A DNA stretch of 64,000 bases from Planctomycetota bacterium (GTDB lineage: Bacteria > Planctomycetota > UBA1135 > GCA-002686595), in assembly GCA_021413885.1 (NCBI GenBank), contig JAIOPM010000039.1, positions 1 through 64,000 of the forward strand, written 5' to 3'. The translations under genes were made by a program, and so were the position numbers. Shown one piece after another: positions 1 through 9,579 of the stretch. Positions within the stretch are counted from its first letter, which is position 1; every line of letters starts with the position of its first letter. The notes under the pieces were generated by a model, which was not told the origin of the DNA, searched no databases, and saw only the letters and a list, made by a program, of their open reading frames with translations.

Positions 1-48
1 GAGTACGGCCGCATCCTGCGCGGCTACGCCGACGGGCTGCATCGTTAG
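1..48 (+). CDS. C-terminal end of an upstream gene (partial)
   Basis: Only the last 15 codons and a TAG stop are in the window. The peptide ends in GYADGLHR. The reading frame is open from the first base and stops 23 bp before the next gene, which is on the same strand, so this is probably the previous gene of the same glycan cluster. Too little is present to name a family. Confidence 0.4.
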   Translation, partial: EYGRILRGYADGLHR

Positions 49-71
49 GTCGGAGCGGTTCGCGCGAGCGC

Positions 72-1130
72 ATGAAGCTGCTCTTCCTCACGCAGGTCCT
101 CGACCGCGGCGACGCGGTGCTCGGGTTCGTGCCGCGTTGGATCGAGGGCTTCGCGCGCTGCACCGAGCGCGTGCGCGTCGTCGCGCTCGAAGTCGGCGAC
201 ACGAGCGGCTTGCCCGCGAACGTCGATTGGCGCGAGGTCGGGCGACGCGGCGTGATCCGACGTTATCTGCGCTATCGCTCCATCTTGAAGGAAGCGCTCG
301 AGAGCGACGGTTTCGACGCGGTGCTCGCGCACATGGTGCCGCGCTACGCGTCGGTCGCGCGGCCGTTCGCGCGGAAGAGCGGCGCGCGGCTCTACTTGTG
401 GTACACGCACGGCGCGGTCGATGCGCGGCTGCGGCGCGCGGTCGACGAGGTCGACAAGGCGTTCACCGCGACGCGCGATTCGTTGCGCATCGAGAGCCCG
501 AAGGTCGTCGTCACCGGCCACGGCATCGACCTCGCGCACTTCGATCCGCGCGGCGCGGCGAGTGCTGAGCCGCCGATCCTGTTGTCGGTCGGACGTCTGA
601 CGCCGTCGAAGGATCCGTTGACGGTGATCGAGGCGCTCGCTCGTCTGCGCGCTCACGGTCGCGACGTGCGGCTCGAATGGGCCGGCGGCGGACTCGCGGC
701 GGGGGATTCGGACTACCGACGCGTCGTCGAGGCGCGGATCGCGGAGCTCGGGCTTGGGCTCCACGTCACGCTCCACGGCGCCGTGCCGTACCGCGACGTG
801 CCGAGCCTCTACGCCCGAGCGAGCGTGATCGTCAACTCGAGTCACACCGGCAGTCTCGACAAGGTCGTGCTCGAAGCGATGGCCGCGGCGCGACCGGTGG
901 TTTCGTGCAACGACTCGTTCGGCGGCGTGATCGCGGAGCTCGGCGGCGAAGCGCGCGAACTCGCGTTCGCGCCGCGCGATCCGGTTGCGCTCGCTGCGGC
1001 GCTCGAACGTCTGCTCGCGCGTCCGGCGACGGAACGCGCGGCGCTCGGCGCGCGCTTGCGAGCGCTGGTCGCGCGCGAGCACGAAGTCGATCGCTTGATG
1101 GCTCGCCTGGTCCGCGAGATGGAGGCCTGA
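72..1130 (+). CDS. GT4-family glycosyltransferase
   Basis: A 352-aa cytoplasmic or membrane-associated glycosyltransferase of the GT-B fold. The N-terminal half (1-160) begins MKLLFLTQVLDRGD. The C-terminal half carries the donor-binding domain, starting at ILLSVGRLTPSKDP (about 165-178), followed by an acidic motif in KVVLEAMAAARPVVS near 265, where the family coordinates the nucleotide-sugar phosphates. It starts at ATG 72, and the next GT2 gene begins 1 bp after its stop, so the two are co-transcribed. The family transfers a sugar from a nucleotide donor to a growing lipid-linked or polymeric glycan. Donor and acceptor cannot be read from sequence. Confidence 0.9.
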   Translation: MKLLFLTQVLDRGDAVLGFVPRWIEGFARCTERVRVVALEVGDTSGLPANVDWREVGRRGVIRRYLRYRSILKEALESDGFDAVLAHMVPRYASVARPFARKSGARLYLWYTHGAVDARLRRAVDEVDKAFTATRDSLRIESPKVVVTGHGIDLAHFDPRGAASAEPPILLSVGRLTPSKDPLTVIEALARLRAHGRDVRLEWAGGGLAAGDSDYRRVVEARIAELGLGLHVTLHGAVPYRDVPSLYARASVIVNSSHTGSLDKVVLEAMAAARPVVSCNDSFGGVIAELGGEARELAFAPRDPVALAAALERLLARPATERAALGARLRALVAREHEVDRLMARLVREMEA

Positions 1131-1131
1131 C

Positions 1132-2040
1132 GTGCAGGACGTCGCGGTCGTCATTCCGTCGTGGAACACGCGCGAGCTCCTCGCCGAGTGCCTGCGTTCG
1201 CTCGAAGCGAGCACGCCTCCGCCGCGCGAGATCGTCGTGATCGACAACGCGTCGAGGGACGGTTCCGCCGTCGCGGTGCGGCGCGAGTTCCCGCGCGTCG
1301 CGTTGCTCGAGAACCGCGAAAATCTCGGCTACACGCGGGCTTGCAACCAAGGGCTCGCGGCGTCGCGCGCGAAGTACGTGCTGCTGCTCAACGCGGACGC
1401 GCGGCTCGAGCGAGACACGCTCGCGAAGCTCGTCGACTTCCTCGAGCGCGAGCCCGCGTACGGCGCGGTCGCGCCGCGGCTAGAGAACCCTGACGGTTCC
1501 TTGCAGCGTTCGATCATGCGCTTGCCCGGTTGGCGCACGCCGCTCTTCTTCGCGACGCCGTTCGAGCGTTGGTTCCCGAAGAACTCCGAACTCGCGCGCT
1601 ACTTCGCCGTCGATTTCGACTACGACCGCGACGCGGACGTCGAGCAGCCCGCGGCCGCGTGCTTGCTCGTGCGCCGCGCGACGCTCGACAAGCTCGCGGG
1701 CCTCGACGAACGTCTGTGGCTCTTCTACTCCGACGTCGACCTCGCGGCGCGGATCCGGAGTTCGGGCGAGCGCATCCGCTACCTCGCGAGTGCGCGCGCG
1801 ACGCACCATCTCGGCCGGAGCACGCGACAGTACGCCGACTTCCTCTCGCGCTGGCACGCCGACCGTTTGCTCTACTACCGCGCGCACCACGGTCGTCTCG
1901 CGGCGGCGTGGGTCAAGGCGTGCGTGCTGTTCGCGTACGGCGACTTCGTCGCGCGCCAGACGTTCGCGAGCCTCTTCCGTCGTCCGCACGAGCCCGTTCA
2001 CCCGGTGACGCGCGCGTTGCTCGCGTTCCTCGCACGATGA
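1132..2040 (+). CDS. GT2-family glycosyltransferase (rhamnosyltransferase-like)
   Basis: A 302-aa GT-A fold transferase starting at GTG 1132. It opens with the family start VAVVIPSWNTRELL and then IVVIDNASRDGS. The DxD-like motif is in LLLNADARLE (about 84-93), and the acceptor-side acidic motif is in LWLFYSDVDLAARI (about 200). The layout matches WcaA/WbbL-like rhamnosyl- or mannosyltransferases. No membrane helix is apparent. It follows the GT4 gene at 1 bp and overlaps the next gene by 4 bp (ATGA at 2037), so it belongs to the same operon. The specific sugar is not deducible. Confidence 0.88.
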   Translation: MQDVAVVIPSWNTRELLAECLRSLEASTPPPREIVVIDNASRDGSAVAVRREFPRVALLENRENLGYTRACNQGLAASRAKYVLLLNADARLERDTLAKLVDFLEREPAYGAVAPRLENPDGSLQRSIMRLPGWRTPLFFATPFERWFPKNSELARYFAVDFDYDRDADVEQPAAACLLVRRATLDKLAGLDERLWLFYSDVDLAARIRSSGERIRYLASARATHHLGRSTRQYADFLSRWHADRLLYYRAHHGRLAAAWVKACVLFAYGDFVARQTFASLFRRPHEPVHPVTRALLAFLAR

Positions 2041-3745
2041 GCGCGATCCGCGAGGAGTTCCGCGAGCCGCTGCGGCGCACGTTGCGTTGGTTGCTCTCGC
2101 TGCGCGACGGCGAAGGCCGCATCGTCTGCCCCGATCACAAGATCGAGCACACCGGCAAGAGCGCGGGCGCCGCGGTGACGGCCGCGATCCTCGGCGAACT
2201 CGAGAGCGCGGACGAATTCCGCGACGCCGCAATCCAACAGGGTCGACGGATGGTTGCGAATCTCGTGCGCGAAGGCACGAGCCCGTGCCACACCTTCCGA
2301 CCCGGCCGCCACGATCCGTTCAATTGCTCGAACAGCGTGATCGACGGCGGCGCGTGCAGCGACGCGCTCGCGGAGCTCGTGCAGCGCTTGCGCGGCCGAC
2401 TCTCGGAGGGCGATGCGAAACGCTTCGCCGACGCGAGCCTGCTCCACGCGCGCACGTACTTGCGCTACGCGGTGCTCGACAAAGGCATTCCCGCGCAACG
2501 TGCGTGGGGCCTGACCGGTCTCGCGCACGCGTGGACGCTCGAACGCGACGAGACGCTCGAACGAGCGGCGCTCGAAGCGGTCGGCGTGCTCGAAGGCATC
2601 CAGAATCCCGACGGCAGTTATCCCTACCATCCGCTCGAGTGGGGCGGCGAGCACATCGGCTCGAGCGACGTGTCGAGCTTCTACCAATCGCGCGTCACCG
2701 GCTTCCTGATGTTCGCTCTCGAACGTCTCGGCCGCGATCCGCGCGATCCGCTTTTTGCAGCGCCCCTCGAACGCGGCCTCGATTTCCTTCTCGCGCTGCA
2801 AGGGCCCGACGGGCTCAAGGCCGGCCTCGTCGAAGCGAAGCCGTGGTACTGGGGCGCGAACTACGAGGTCGCGTCGAACGTGTTCGACGTGCACGCGTTC
2901 TCGCAAGGCTGGCGACTGTTCCGTCGCAGACCGCTCGCTGACGCCGCGTTGCGTGCATTCCGTGCGTGGGCCGCGCACCTCGAACCGAGCGGGCGACCGC
3001 GCAGTCACCTCGACGGACCGGGACGCGAACGCAGCTACCAATGCCCGGTCTTCTGGGCCGCGCACGCCGAGTGGATCGCGCGTTCGTTGGTCGAGCTCGA
3101 GGACGCGGCGGCGAGCGCGAGCGCGCCGACGCGCTCGAACGGTCTCGGCATCGACCTGCGCGTCGGCTGGTTCCCGAGTGCCGCGCTCGGTCGCCTCGAG
3201 GACGATCACGTCGTCGCGTGGGTCCGCGGCGCGCGGCCGGGCTTCAACCTGCACCACGGCAGTCCGCACGGCGCCGGTCTGATCCGCGTGCTGCGCAAGC
3301 GCGATGGAGCCGAGCTCGTCGAACGTTGTCGCCTCGGCGGTTCGCAAGAAGCCGAATGGAACGGACGAGTCGGTGCTTCGTCGCTCGCGCGCGGTTGGCG
3401 GGCGAACAAGGACGAGCTGCGGTTCTCGTTCTGGCTTTCGCGCAACCATTGGCGCGGCGGCCGGTACGCTCCCGCGTTGCGTGTGCCGTTCCAGGTCGCG
3501 CGTCGAGGCCTCGCGGCGTACGCGGCGCCGCGCGTGTCGAGCGCGTTCCACCTCGCGCCGAAGGTCGACGTGTTCGGCGACTCGCTCGTGCTCGCGAGCG
3601 GTGTCGCGTGGCGCGACGGTCGCGCGGTCGACGGCGTCGAGCTCGAGCGCACCTTCCAGCTCGATGGCGGCGGACTCGCCGTGCAGGACCGCATCCTCGC
3701 GTCGCCGGTCGGCGTCGCCCTCGACTACGCGGTGCCGCGCGCGCG
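2037..3745 (+). pseudogene. Alpha/alpha-toroid (heparinase/glycosidase-like) protein, 3' end broken by a frame change
   Basis: Starts at ATG 2037, overlapping the preceding stop by 4 bp. Residues 1-330 look like an alpha/alpha toroid of the six-hairpin glycosidase or prenyltransferase-like type, with repeated helical hairpins and motifs such as NPDGSYPYHP. The later part is beta-rich, like the C-terminal domain of heparinase-type lyases. Protein-like composition stops near codon 569 at YAVPRAR. The same frame stays open to 4187, but only as Ser/Arg/Gly/Cys-rich shadow sequence, while the sulfatase-like protein takes over in another frame. A deletion or indel at the GC microrepeat near 3738-3752 probably removed the true C-terminus. 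Alternatively a single sequencing or assembly indel has broken a fusion protein. Confidence 0.6.
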
Positions 3746-3898
3746 AGCGCGAACCCCGGAGTCTTCGCGAGCCTGCGCGCGGGCTGGAATGCCGGGCTCC
3801 TGGTCGGTTTCTGGAACGGGCTCTTCGACGGCGCGGTCGCCGCGTGGCGGACCGGGACGAGCGGGTTCATCGATCTGCTCGGATGCCTGGCGGGAGCG

Positions 3899-5776
3899 GT
3901 GCTCTGCTACACGCTGCTCTGGATGGCGGTGCTCGTCGTCGCGGGGCTCGCGCTGCACCTGCTGCTCCGTTCGAGCGATCTCGCGGCGCGCGCGCGCAAG
4001 TTGGCGACGCTCGGCCTCGCGCTCGTCGTCGCCGGCGAACTGTATTGGTGGAGCCGCGAGTGGCTCTTCTACGGCGTGTCCTCGGTCGATCCGCGGCGCC
4101 TCGCGGTCGCGGCGGGAGCGTTGGTCGTCGGCGTCGTGGTCGCGTTCGTCGTCGCGCGCGCCGCGGCGCGAGCACCGCATGCGCTGAAGCTGGCCGTCGC
4201 GGTCGCGATCCCGATCGCGTTCCTCGGCGGGCTCGGTTACCTCGGTCTCCAGACGTCGAAGAGTTCCGAGCGCGGCGCGATCGGCGAGCGCAATCGCGAT
4301 CTGCCGAACGTCGTGCTCTTCGTCGTCGATGCGCTGCGCGCCGACGTGCTCTCCTGCTACGGCAACACGCGCGTGAAGACGCCGAACATCGATCGGCTCG
4401 CGCGCGAAGGCGTGCTCTTCGAACACGCGTTGGTGCAAGCGCCGTTCACGTGGTCGTCGTTCGGTTCGATCCTGACCGGCAAATACCCGCGGCGCCACGG
4501 GCTCGTGAAGATGCAGCCCGGCGTGGCGATGCCGCCCAACGTCACGTTGCCCTGGCACCTGAAGAATGCGAAGCGCCTCGACGGCGTGCGCCTCGAGCCC
4601 GCGAATTACGTGACGGCCGCGTTCCTGACCGGCACGGTGTCGCACGGTTCCGGGCTCGCGCGCGGCTTCGACACGTACTTCGAAGCGATGGTCGGCCACG
4701 CGTTGGTCGAGGTCGAGAATCCGTGGAGCGTCTTCCGCTCCGAGCTCCTGATCTCGATCTTCCAGAACAAGTTCGCGCAGCGCTTCGACGCCGAACAAGT
4801 CGCGCGCGTGGCGAGCGATTGGCTCGCGTCGCACGCCGATCGACGCTTCGCGACCAAGATCCACTTCTACTCGACGCACACGCCGTACGATCCGCCCGCG
4901 CGTTTCCGCGAGGGGCTGGTCGATCCCGCGTATACCGGACCGATCCACTCGTTCTGGGCGGAACATCGCCTCGCGATCGAGCAAGGCAAGTACACGTTGA
5001 CGCCCGCCGACGTCGCGCAGATCCAGAACCTCTACTACGCCGGCGCCGAGCAAGCGGACGCGATGATCGGCGAGGTGCTCGCGACGCTCGAGAAGGCGGG
5101 CGTGCTCGATCGAACGTTGGTGATCGTCACCGGCGACCACGGCGAGGAGCTCGGCGATCACGGACTCTGGGAACACAATTGGATGTTCCAGACCAACCTG
5201 CGCGTGCCGCTCGTGATGCGGTTGCCGGGCAAGTTGCCGGCGGGCAAGCGCGTCGCCGAGATGGTGCAGTCGGTCGACATCCTGCCGACGGTCTGCGAAC
5301 TGGTCGGCATCGAGGCGCCGGGGCTTGGAGCCACCGATCCGCGCGAGTTCGTCGACGGAGCCAGTCTCGTGGCCGTGGCGCGCGGAACCGGTGCGGCGCC
5401 GCATCGCTATTCGTTCGCGGAGAACGGCGTCTACCTGTCGATCCAGGACGAGCGGTACAAGCTCTTCGTCACGACCGAGGCTCTGACGCCCGAAGGTTGG
5501 ACCGCGGCGCTCGACGGCAGCGCGGAGAAGCCGCACTTCTACGATCTGCGGAGCGATCCCGCGGAGAAGAAGAACGTGATCGTCGAGCAACGCGCGGAGG
5601 CCGAGCGTCTGCTCGCCGCCCTGCGCGAGTGGGACAAGACGATGCCGATCCGGCGGAACGAGTTGATGCTCTCCGACCGCGACGAAGTCGACCGAGCGTT
5701 GTTCGACCAACTCGGCTACGCCGGAGGCATCGGCGAAGACACGGGCTCGAAGGCGCACGTGCCGGAGAAGAAGTGA
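3899..5776 (+). CDS. Sulfatase-like (alkaline phosphatase superfamily) membrane protein, N-terminus uncertain
   Basis: Several N-terminal hydrophobic segments (roughly 3900-4240) are followed by a PF00884-type catalytic domain starting at PNVVLFVVDALRADVLSCYG, with metal ligands in VDALRAD and GDHGEELGDHG. At the nucleophile position the protein reads FTWSSFGSILTG, where formylglycine sulfatases have C-x-P-x-R. Thr or Ser is therefore the likely nucleophile, so it may be a phospho- or phosphoethanolamine transferase-like enzyme or a non-FGly hydrolase. No ATG lies at the natural start: protein-like sequence in this frame begins near 3740 (NPGVFASLRAGW), but the first plausible starts are GTG 3899 and ATG 3923. 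The N-terminus has probably been lost with the end of the upstream gene. Confidence 0.75.
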   Translation: MLCYTLLWMAVLVVAGLALHLLLRSSDLAARARKLATLGLALVVAGELYWWSREWLFYGVSSVDPRRLAVAAGALVVGVVVAFVVARAAARAPHALKLAVAVAIPIAFLGGLGYLGLQTSKSSERGAIGERNRDLPNVVLFVVDALRADVLSCYGNTRVKTPNIDRLAREGVLFEHALVQAPFTWSSFGSILTGKYPRRHGLVKMQPGVAMPPNVTLPWHLKNAKRLDGVRLEPANYVTAAFLTGTVSHGSGLARGFDTYFEAMVGHALVEVENPWSVFRSELLISIFQNKFAQRFDAEQVARVASDWLASHADRRFATKIHFYSTHTPYDPPARFREGLVDPAYTGPIHSFWAEHRLAIEQGKYTLTPADVAQIQNLYYAGAEQADAMIGEVLATLEKAGVLDRTLVIVTGDHGEELGDHGLWEHNWMFQTNLRVPLVMRLPGKLPAGKRVAEMVQSVDILPTVCELVGIEAPGLGATDPREFVDGASLVAVARGTGAAPHRYSFAENGVYLSIQDERYKLFVTTEALTPEGWTAALDGSAEKPHFYDLRSDPAEKKNVIVEQRAEAERLLAALREWDKTMPIRRNELMLSDRDEVDRALFDQLGYAGGIGEDTGSKAHVPEKK

Positions 5777-5783
5777 CGTCGGG

Positions 5784-6953
5784 ATGAAGCTCGTGCTCGT
5801 CGCCAACGCGCGCATTCCGTCCCAGCGCGCGCAATCGATCCAGTTGATGCACACCGCGTCGGCGTTCCAGCGCGCGGGCGCGTCGGTGACGTTGCTCGCC
5901 GCCGAACGCCGCAAGAAGATCGCGTTGCCCGACGGCCAGGACGTGTTCTCGTACTACGGCGTGCCGGCGAACGCGCGGCCGAAGCTCGAGACCGCGCCGT
6001 GCGTCGATTGGGTCGACGGCGTGCCCGTCCTGCTCCAGTACTTCCCGGCGCGGTTGCAAGAGCTGACGTTCGCGCGCAACGCGGCGACGCAAGTGCTCGC
6101 GCGCCACGCGCAGTCGTTGGTCTACTCGCGCGAGATCGAGAGCGCGCGCCATCTCGTGCGGCGCGGCCTCGAACGCGTGTTCCTCGAACTCCATCGCGTG
6201 CCCGGCGGCCAGACGCGCCGTCGTTGGCTCCGCGAAGCAGCGCGTGGCGTGCGCGGCGTCGTCGCGATCTCCGGCGGCGTGCGCGAGGACTTGATCGCGC
6301 TCGGCGTCGACGGGGAGAAGATCCGCGTCGAGCACGACGCGCTCGATCCGCAGCGCTTCCGCTCGCCGCCGAAGCGCGACGACGCGCGCGCCGAGCTCGG
6401 ACTCGCCGCGAAACGCCCCGTGGTCGTCTACACCGGCGGATTGCTCGCGTGGAAGGGCGCGGATCTCTTGATCGACGTCGCGCGCGCGCTGCCGTCGGTC
6501 CAGTTCGTGATCGCCGGCGGCATGGATAAGGACGTCGAGCGTTTGAAGCTGCTCTCCGACGGCGTCGCGAACCTGCGGATCGACGGTTTCCAACCGCCGA
6601 CACGCGTGCCGCTCTACCTCGCTGCCGCGGACGTCACCGTCGTGCCGAATCGTTCCGAGCCCGCGATCAGCGCGAAGTACACGTCGCCGTTGAAGATCTT
6701 CGAGGCGATGGCGGTCGGACTGCCGATCGTCGCGAGCGATCTGCCGTCGATCCGCGAGATCCTCGAGCACGAGCGCGACGCGCTGCTCGTCGCGCCGGAC
6801 TCCGCGGAGCCGTTCGTGCGCGGGATCGAACGGCTGCTCGGCGACGATGCGTTGCGCGCCAAGCTGCGAGCTCGACTGCTCGAACGCGCGCCGGAGAACA
6901 CGTGGGATGCTCGTGCGCGGAGATTGCTCGCGTGGATGGAGCTGGCGGCGTGA
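5784..6953 (+). CDS. GT4-family glycosyltransferase
   Basis: A 389-aa GT-B transferase starting at ATG 5784, 7 bp after the sulfatase-like stop. It begins MKLVLVANARIPSQRAQSIQ, a typical acceptor-domain opening. The donor domain has VVVYTGGLLAWKGADLL (about 212-228) and the acidic motif in PLKIFEAMAVGLPIVASD near 300. The stop overlaps the next gene's GTG start by 4 bp, which implies translational coupling. It is one of several GT4 enzymes in this island that would build an oligosaccharide step by step. Its donor is unknown. Confidence 0.9.
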   Translation: MKLVLVANARIPSQRAQSIQLMHTASAFQRAGASVTLLAAERRKKIALPDGQDVFSYYGVPANARPKLETAPCVDWVDGVPVLLQYFPARLQELTFARNAATQVLARHAQSLVYSREIESARHLVRRGLERVFLELHRVPGGQTRRRWLREAARGVRGVVAISGGVREDLIALGVDGEKIRVEHDALDPQRFRSPPKRDDARAELGLAAKRPVVVYTGGLLAWKGADLLIDVARALPSVQFVIAGGMDKDVERLKLLSDGVANLRIDGFQPPTRVPLYLAAADVTVVPNRSEPAISAKYTSPLKIFEAMAVGLPIVASDLPSIREILEHERDALLVAPDSAEPFVRGIERLLGDDALRAKLRARLLERAPENTWDARARRLLAWMELAA

Positions 6954-8113
6954 GAGTGCTCTTCCTCACCGACTCGCTGTCGGACCTCGACGGCGTCGGG
7001 CGCTACACGATTCGCCTGATCACGGCGCTCGAGGAGCTCGAGCCCGGCCTCGAAGTCGAGGTCTTGCTCGCGCGCAAGCACCGGCCGAACTCCGCGCAGA
7101 TCCCGGCGCACTGGAAGGTCCGCGTCGTGTTGCCGCCGGACTACTTCTTCTACATGACGCCGTCGCGCTTCTGGCCGAGCCTGGTGCTCGGCGTCGCGCG
7201 TGCGTGGCCGGCCGCTCGCCGCGCCGATCTCGTGCATGCGATCAAGGACTACCCGCACAACTTGCTCGCGCTGTGGGTCGCGCGGCTCGCGGGTCGCGAG
7301 TGCGTCGCGACCGCGCACGGGACGTACAGCGTGCAGCCGCTGCTCGATCCGCGGCACGCCTCGCGCGCGCGGAAGACGTATCGACGGCTCGCGTCGGTGA
7401 TCTCGGTCAGCCGCTACACCGCGCGGCGTTTGAAGGAGGAGTTGCGCGACGGCGAGCTCGACGGTGAACGCTTGCAGATCATCCCGAACGCGGTCGACGC
7501 GAGCCACTACCGCGCGCGGCGCGACGTCGGCGCGAAGCCGTGGCACGGATTGCGTTATACGCTCGCGATGGGGGAGTTGAAGGAGCGCAAGGGCCACCAC
7601 GTCTCGATCGAAGCGTTCGCGCGCGTCGCGAAACGTCACACGGACCTGCACCACTTCCTCGTCGGCAAACACTCGGACGCGGACTACAAACGCGAGCTCG
7701 ATGCGCTGGTCGCGCGCGAAGGTGTTGCCGACCGCGTGCACTTCCTCGGCAACATCGGCGAGGACGAGAAGATCGACTTGCTCCAACGCAGCGCCGTCTT
7801 CGTCCACACGCCGGTGACGTCCAAGGACGGCGGCTTCGAGGGCTTCGGCATCGTCTACCTCGAGGCGGCCGCGTGCGGCGTGCCGTCGATCGGCACGCGC
7901 GAATCGGGCGCGGAGGACGCCGTGGTCGACGGCGAAACGGGTTTCCTCGCAGAGCCGAATGTCGCCTCGGTCGCGGCGGCGTTGGAACGGCTGATCGCCG
8001 AGCCCGAGACCGCGCGCCGCATGGGCGCCGCCGGGCTGCGCCACGCGGAGCAGTCGAGTTGGCGCGACAACGCCGAGCGCGTGCTCGCGATCTACCGCAA
8101 GATCCTGAGCTAG
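6950..8113 (+). CDS. GT4-family glycosyltransferase
   Basis: A 387-aa GT-B protein. I place the start at GTG 6950 (MRVLFLTDSLSDLDGVGRYT) because the in-frame upstream codons lie inside the previous gene and are not protein-like, and because GTGA gives the 4-bp overlap seen elsewhere here. The N-terminal domain has the DGVGRYT glycine turn. The donor domain has YTLAMGELKERKGHH (about 202), the acidic motif in FEGFGIVYLEAAACGVPSIG near 300, and GETGFL near 330. It is part of the operon-like run from 72 to 9387. Confidence 0.9.
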   Translation: MRVLFLTDSLSDLDGVGRYTIRLITALEELEPGLEVEVLLARKHRPNSAQIPAHWKVRVVLPPDYFFYMTPSRFWPSLVLGVARAWPAARRADLVHAIKDYPHNLLALWVARLAGRECVATAHGTYSVQPLLDPRHASRARKTYRRLASVISVSRYTARRLKEELRDGELDGERLQIIPNAVDASHYRARRDVGAKPWHGLRYTLAMGELKERKGHHVSIEAFARVAKRHTDLHHFLVGKHSDADYKRELDALVAREGVADRVHFLGNIGEDEKIDLLQRSAVFVHTPVTSKDGGFEGFGIVYLEAAACGVPSIGTRESGAEDAVVDGETGFLAEPNVASVAAALERLIAEPETARRMGAAGLRHAEQSSWRDNAERVLAIYRKILS

Positions 8114-8118
8114 CCGCG

Positions 8119-9387
8119 ATGCGCATCCTGCACTTCAACGACCTTTCCGATCCGCGGATCGGTTCGTCGATCCGGCAGATGTACCAGCTCGCCGCGCACC
8201 AACGCGCGGCCGGTCACGACGCCGCGGTGCTGACCGCGGTGCCGGATCCGAAGGACGCGACGCCGACGGAGATCGAGGGCTCCCGTGTCTTCCGCGTGCA
8301 CTCGAACTATGACCCGCGTTGGCGCGCGTGGGTCGGACTGCGCAACCGGCGTGCGTTGCCGGCGATCGAGCGCGTGCTCGACGAGCTCCGGCCGGACCTC
8401 GTGCACACGCACTTGATCCACACGCATCTTTCGTACGCGTCGCTCACCGCGGCGCGCGCACGCGGCGCCGCCGTCGTCTTTACCGCCCACGACGTGATGA
8501 CGTTCTGCTATCAGAAGCTGACGTGCTTCCACGGCGGCGAAGAGCACGGCGGGAAGCTGCGCGACTACCAAGCGAACTGGCAGAAGTGCGTGCCGTGCCA
8601 ACGTCTGCGCTGGCGGCCCGACCGCAACGCGCGGATCCGCGCCGTGCTCGCGCGCGACGTGCAGCGCTTCACCGCGGTGTCGGAGGAACTCGCGCGCGCG
8701 ATCCGCGCCAACGGCATCCGCGTCGACCGCGTCGTGCACAACGCGATCCCGGGGACGCTGAAACTGCCCTCGGCCGAGGCCGTCGCGACGTTCCGCGCGA
8801 AGCACGGGCTCGCCGGCAAACGCGTGATCACGATCGCCGGGAGACTGCACGAGCAGAAGGGCGTGTTGCAGCTGTTCCGGATGCTCGCGTTGCTAGGGAA
8901 GGAGCTCGACGACGTGCGCCTGATGGTGATGGGGCACCGCAAGGTCTACGACGGCGAGTTCGCCGAGCTCGCGCGCTCGATGGGAGTCGATCGCTTCGTC
9001 GTGCCGACCGGTTGGCTCGACGGCGACGAACTCGCCTCGGCGTATTCGGCGACCGACGTCTTCGTGACGCCGTCGATCTGCTTCGACACGTTCGGTCTCG
9101 TCAACCTCGAGGCGATGGAGCACGGGAAACCCGTGGTCGCGACCGCGTTCGGCGGCAGCCCGGAGGTCGTCGAGGACGGCGTCACCGGCTTCATCGCGAA
9201 CCCGTTCGAGGTCGGGGCGTTCGCGGCGCGGATTCGTGAGCTCTTGACCGATCCCGCCCTCGCCGCGCGCCTGGGCGACGCAGGCCGCGCCCGCATGCTC
9301 GAACACTTCCGCACCGAGCGCCTCGCCGCCGAGTTCGCGGAGGAGTACGAGCTCGCGCGCACCGCCGCCGCGCTCGGCGCGAGGTAG
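8119..9387 (+). CDS. GT4-family glycosyltransferase with a four-cysteine insert
   Basis: A 422-aa GT-B protein, ATG 8119 (MRILHFNDLSDPRIGSS), 5 bp after the previous stop. The donor domain begins at VITIAGRLHEQKG (about 236) and carries FDTFGLVNLEAMEHGKPVV near 325. Residues about 132-170 contain four cysteines (FCYQKLTCF, then KCVPC after about 25 residues). Such cysteine clusters recur in a subset of GT4 enzymes and may bind a metal or form a structural knot; this is inference. It is the last gene of the tight run, with 192 bp before the next gene. Confidence 0.9.
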   Translation: MRILHFNDLSDPRIGSSIRQMYQLAAHQRAAGHDAAVLTAVPDPKDATPTEIEGSRVFRVHSNYDPRWRAWVGLRNRRALPAIERVLDELRPDLVHTHLIHTHLSYASLTAARARGAAVVFTAHDVMTFCYQKLTCFHGGEEHGGKLRDYQANWQKCVPCQRLRWRPDRNARIRAVLARDVQRFTAVSEELARAIRANGIRVDRVVHNAIPGTLKLPSAEAVATFRAKHGLAGKRVITIAGRLHEQKGVLQLFRMLALLGKELDDVRLMVMGHRKVYDGEFAELARSMGVDRFVVPTGWLDGDELASAYSATDVFVTPSICFDTFGLVNLEAMEHGKPVVATAFGGSPEVVEDGVTGFIANPFEVGAFAARIRELLTDPALAARLGDAGRARMLEHFRTERLAAEFAEEYELARTAAALGAR

Positions 9388-9458
9388 ACTTCGCTCGGAC
9401 TCGACACCGCCCGGCTCGCGTGCGCCGGAAGCCGCGCAATCCTTTCCCAGCACTTGGG

Positions 9459-9487
9459 TTGCGAGTTCCTCACGCGAAGGGTAGGTT
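9459..9487 (+). promoter_or_regulatory. Candidate sigma-70-type promoter upstream of the radical SAM gene
   Basis: TTGCGA at 9459-9464, a 17-bp spacer, and TAGGTT at 9482-9487, lying in the 192-bp gap before the gene at 9580. The hexamers are only partial matches in a GC-rich background, so this is a weak call. A short inverted repeat (GTAGG/CCTAC) overlaps the -10 element. Confidence 0.22.
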
Positions 9488-9579
9488 TTGCCCTACGGGA
9501 GCGGTGTTCCGCGCCGATAGGCGACTCACCGCGAACCGCTCTCCGCCCTCCCGGCCGCCACAACTCGATCGACATCGCG

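Noticed and set aside
1998..3551. A 517-codon minus-strand frame opposite the toroid-like gene
   Set aside because: Composition is that of an antisense shadow, and the plus strand continues an operon with a 4-bp overlap.
6902..6949. ATG 6902 as start for the third GT4 of the first island
   Set aside because: It lies inside the previous gene and the added residues do not fit GT4; GTG 6950 gives the GTGA overlap common here.
9454..9579. A longer N-terminus for the radical SAM protein
   Set aside because: The added 42 residues are not protein-like and match nothing in the family; ATG 9580 gives the usual start.
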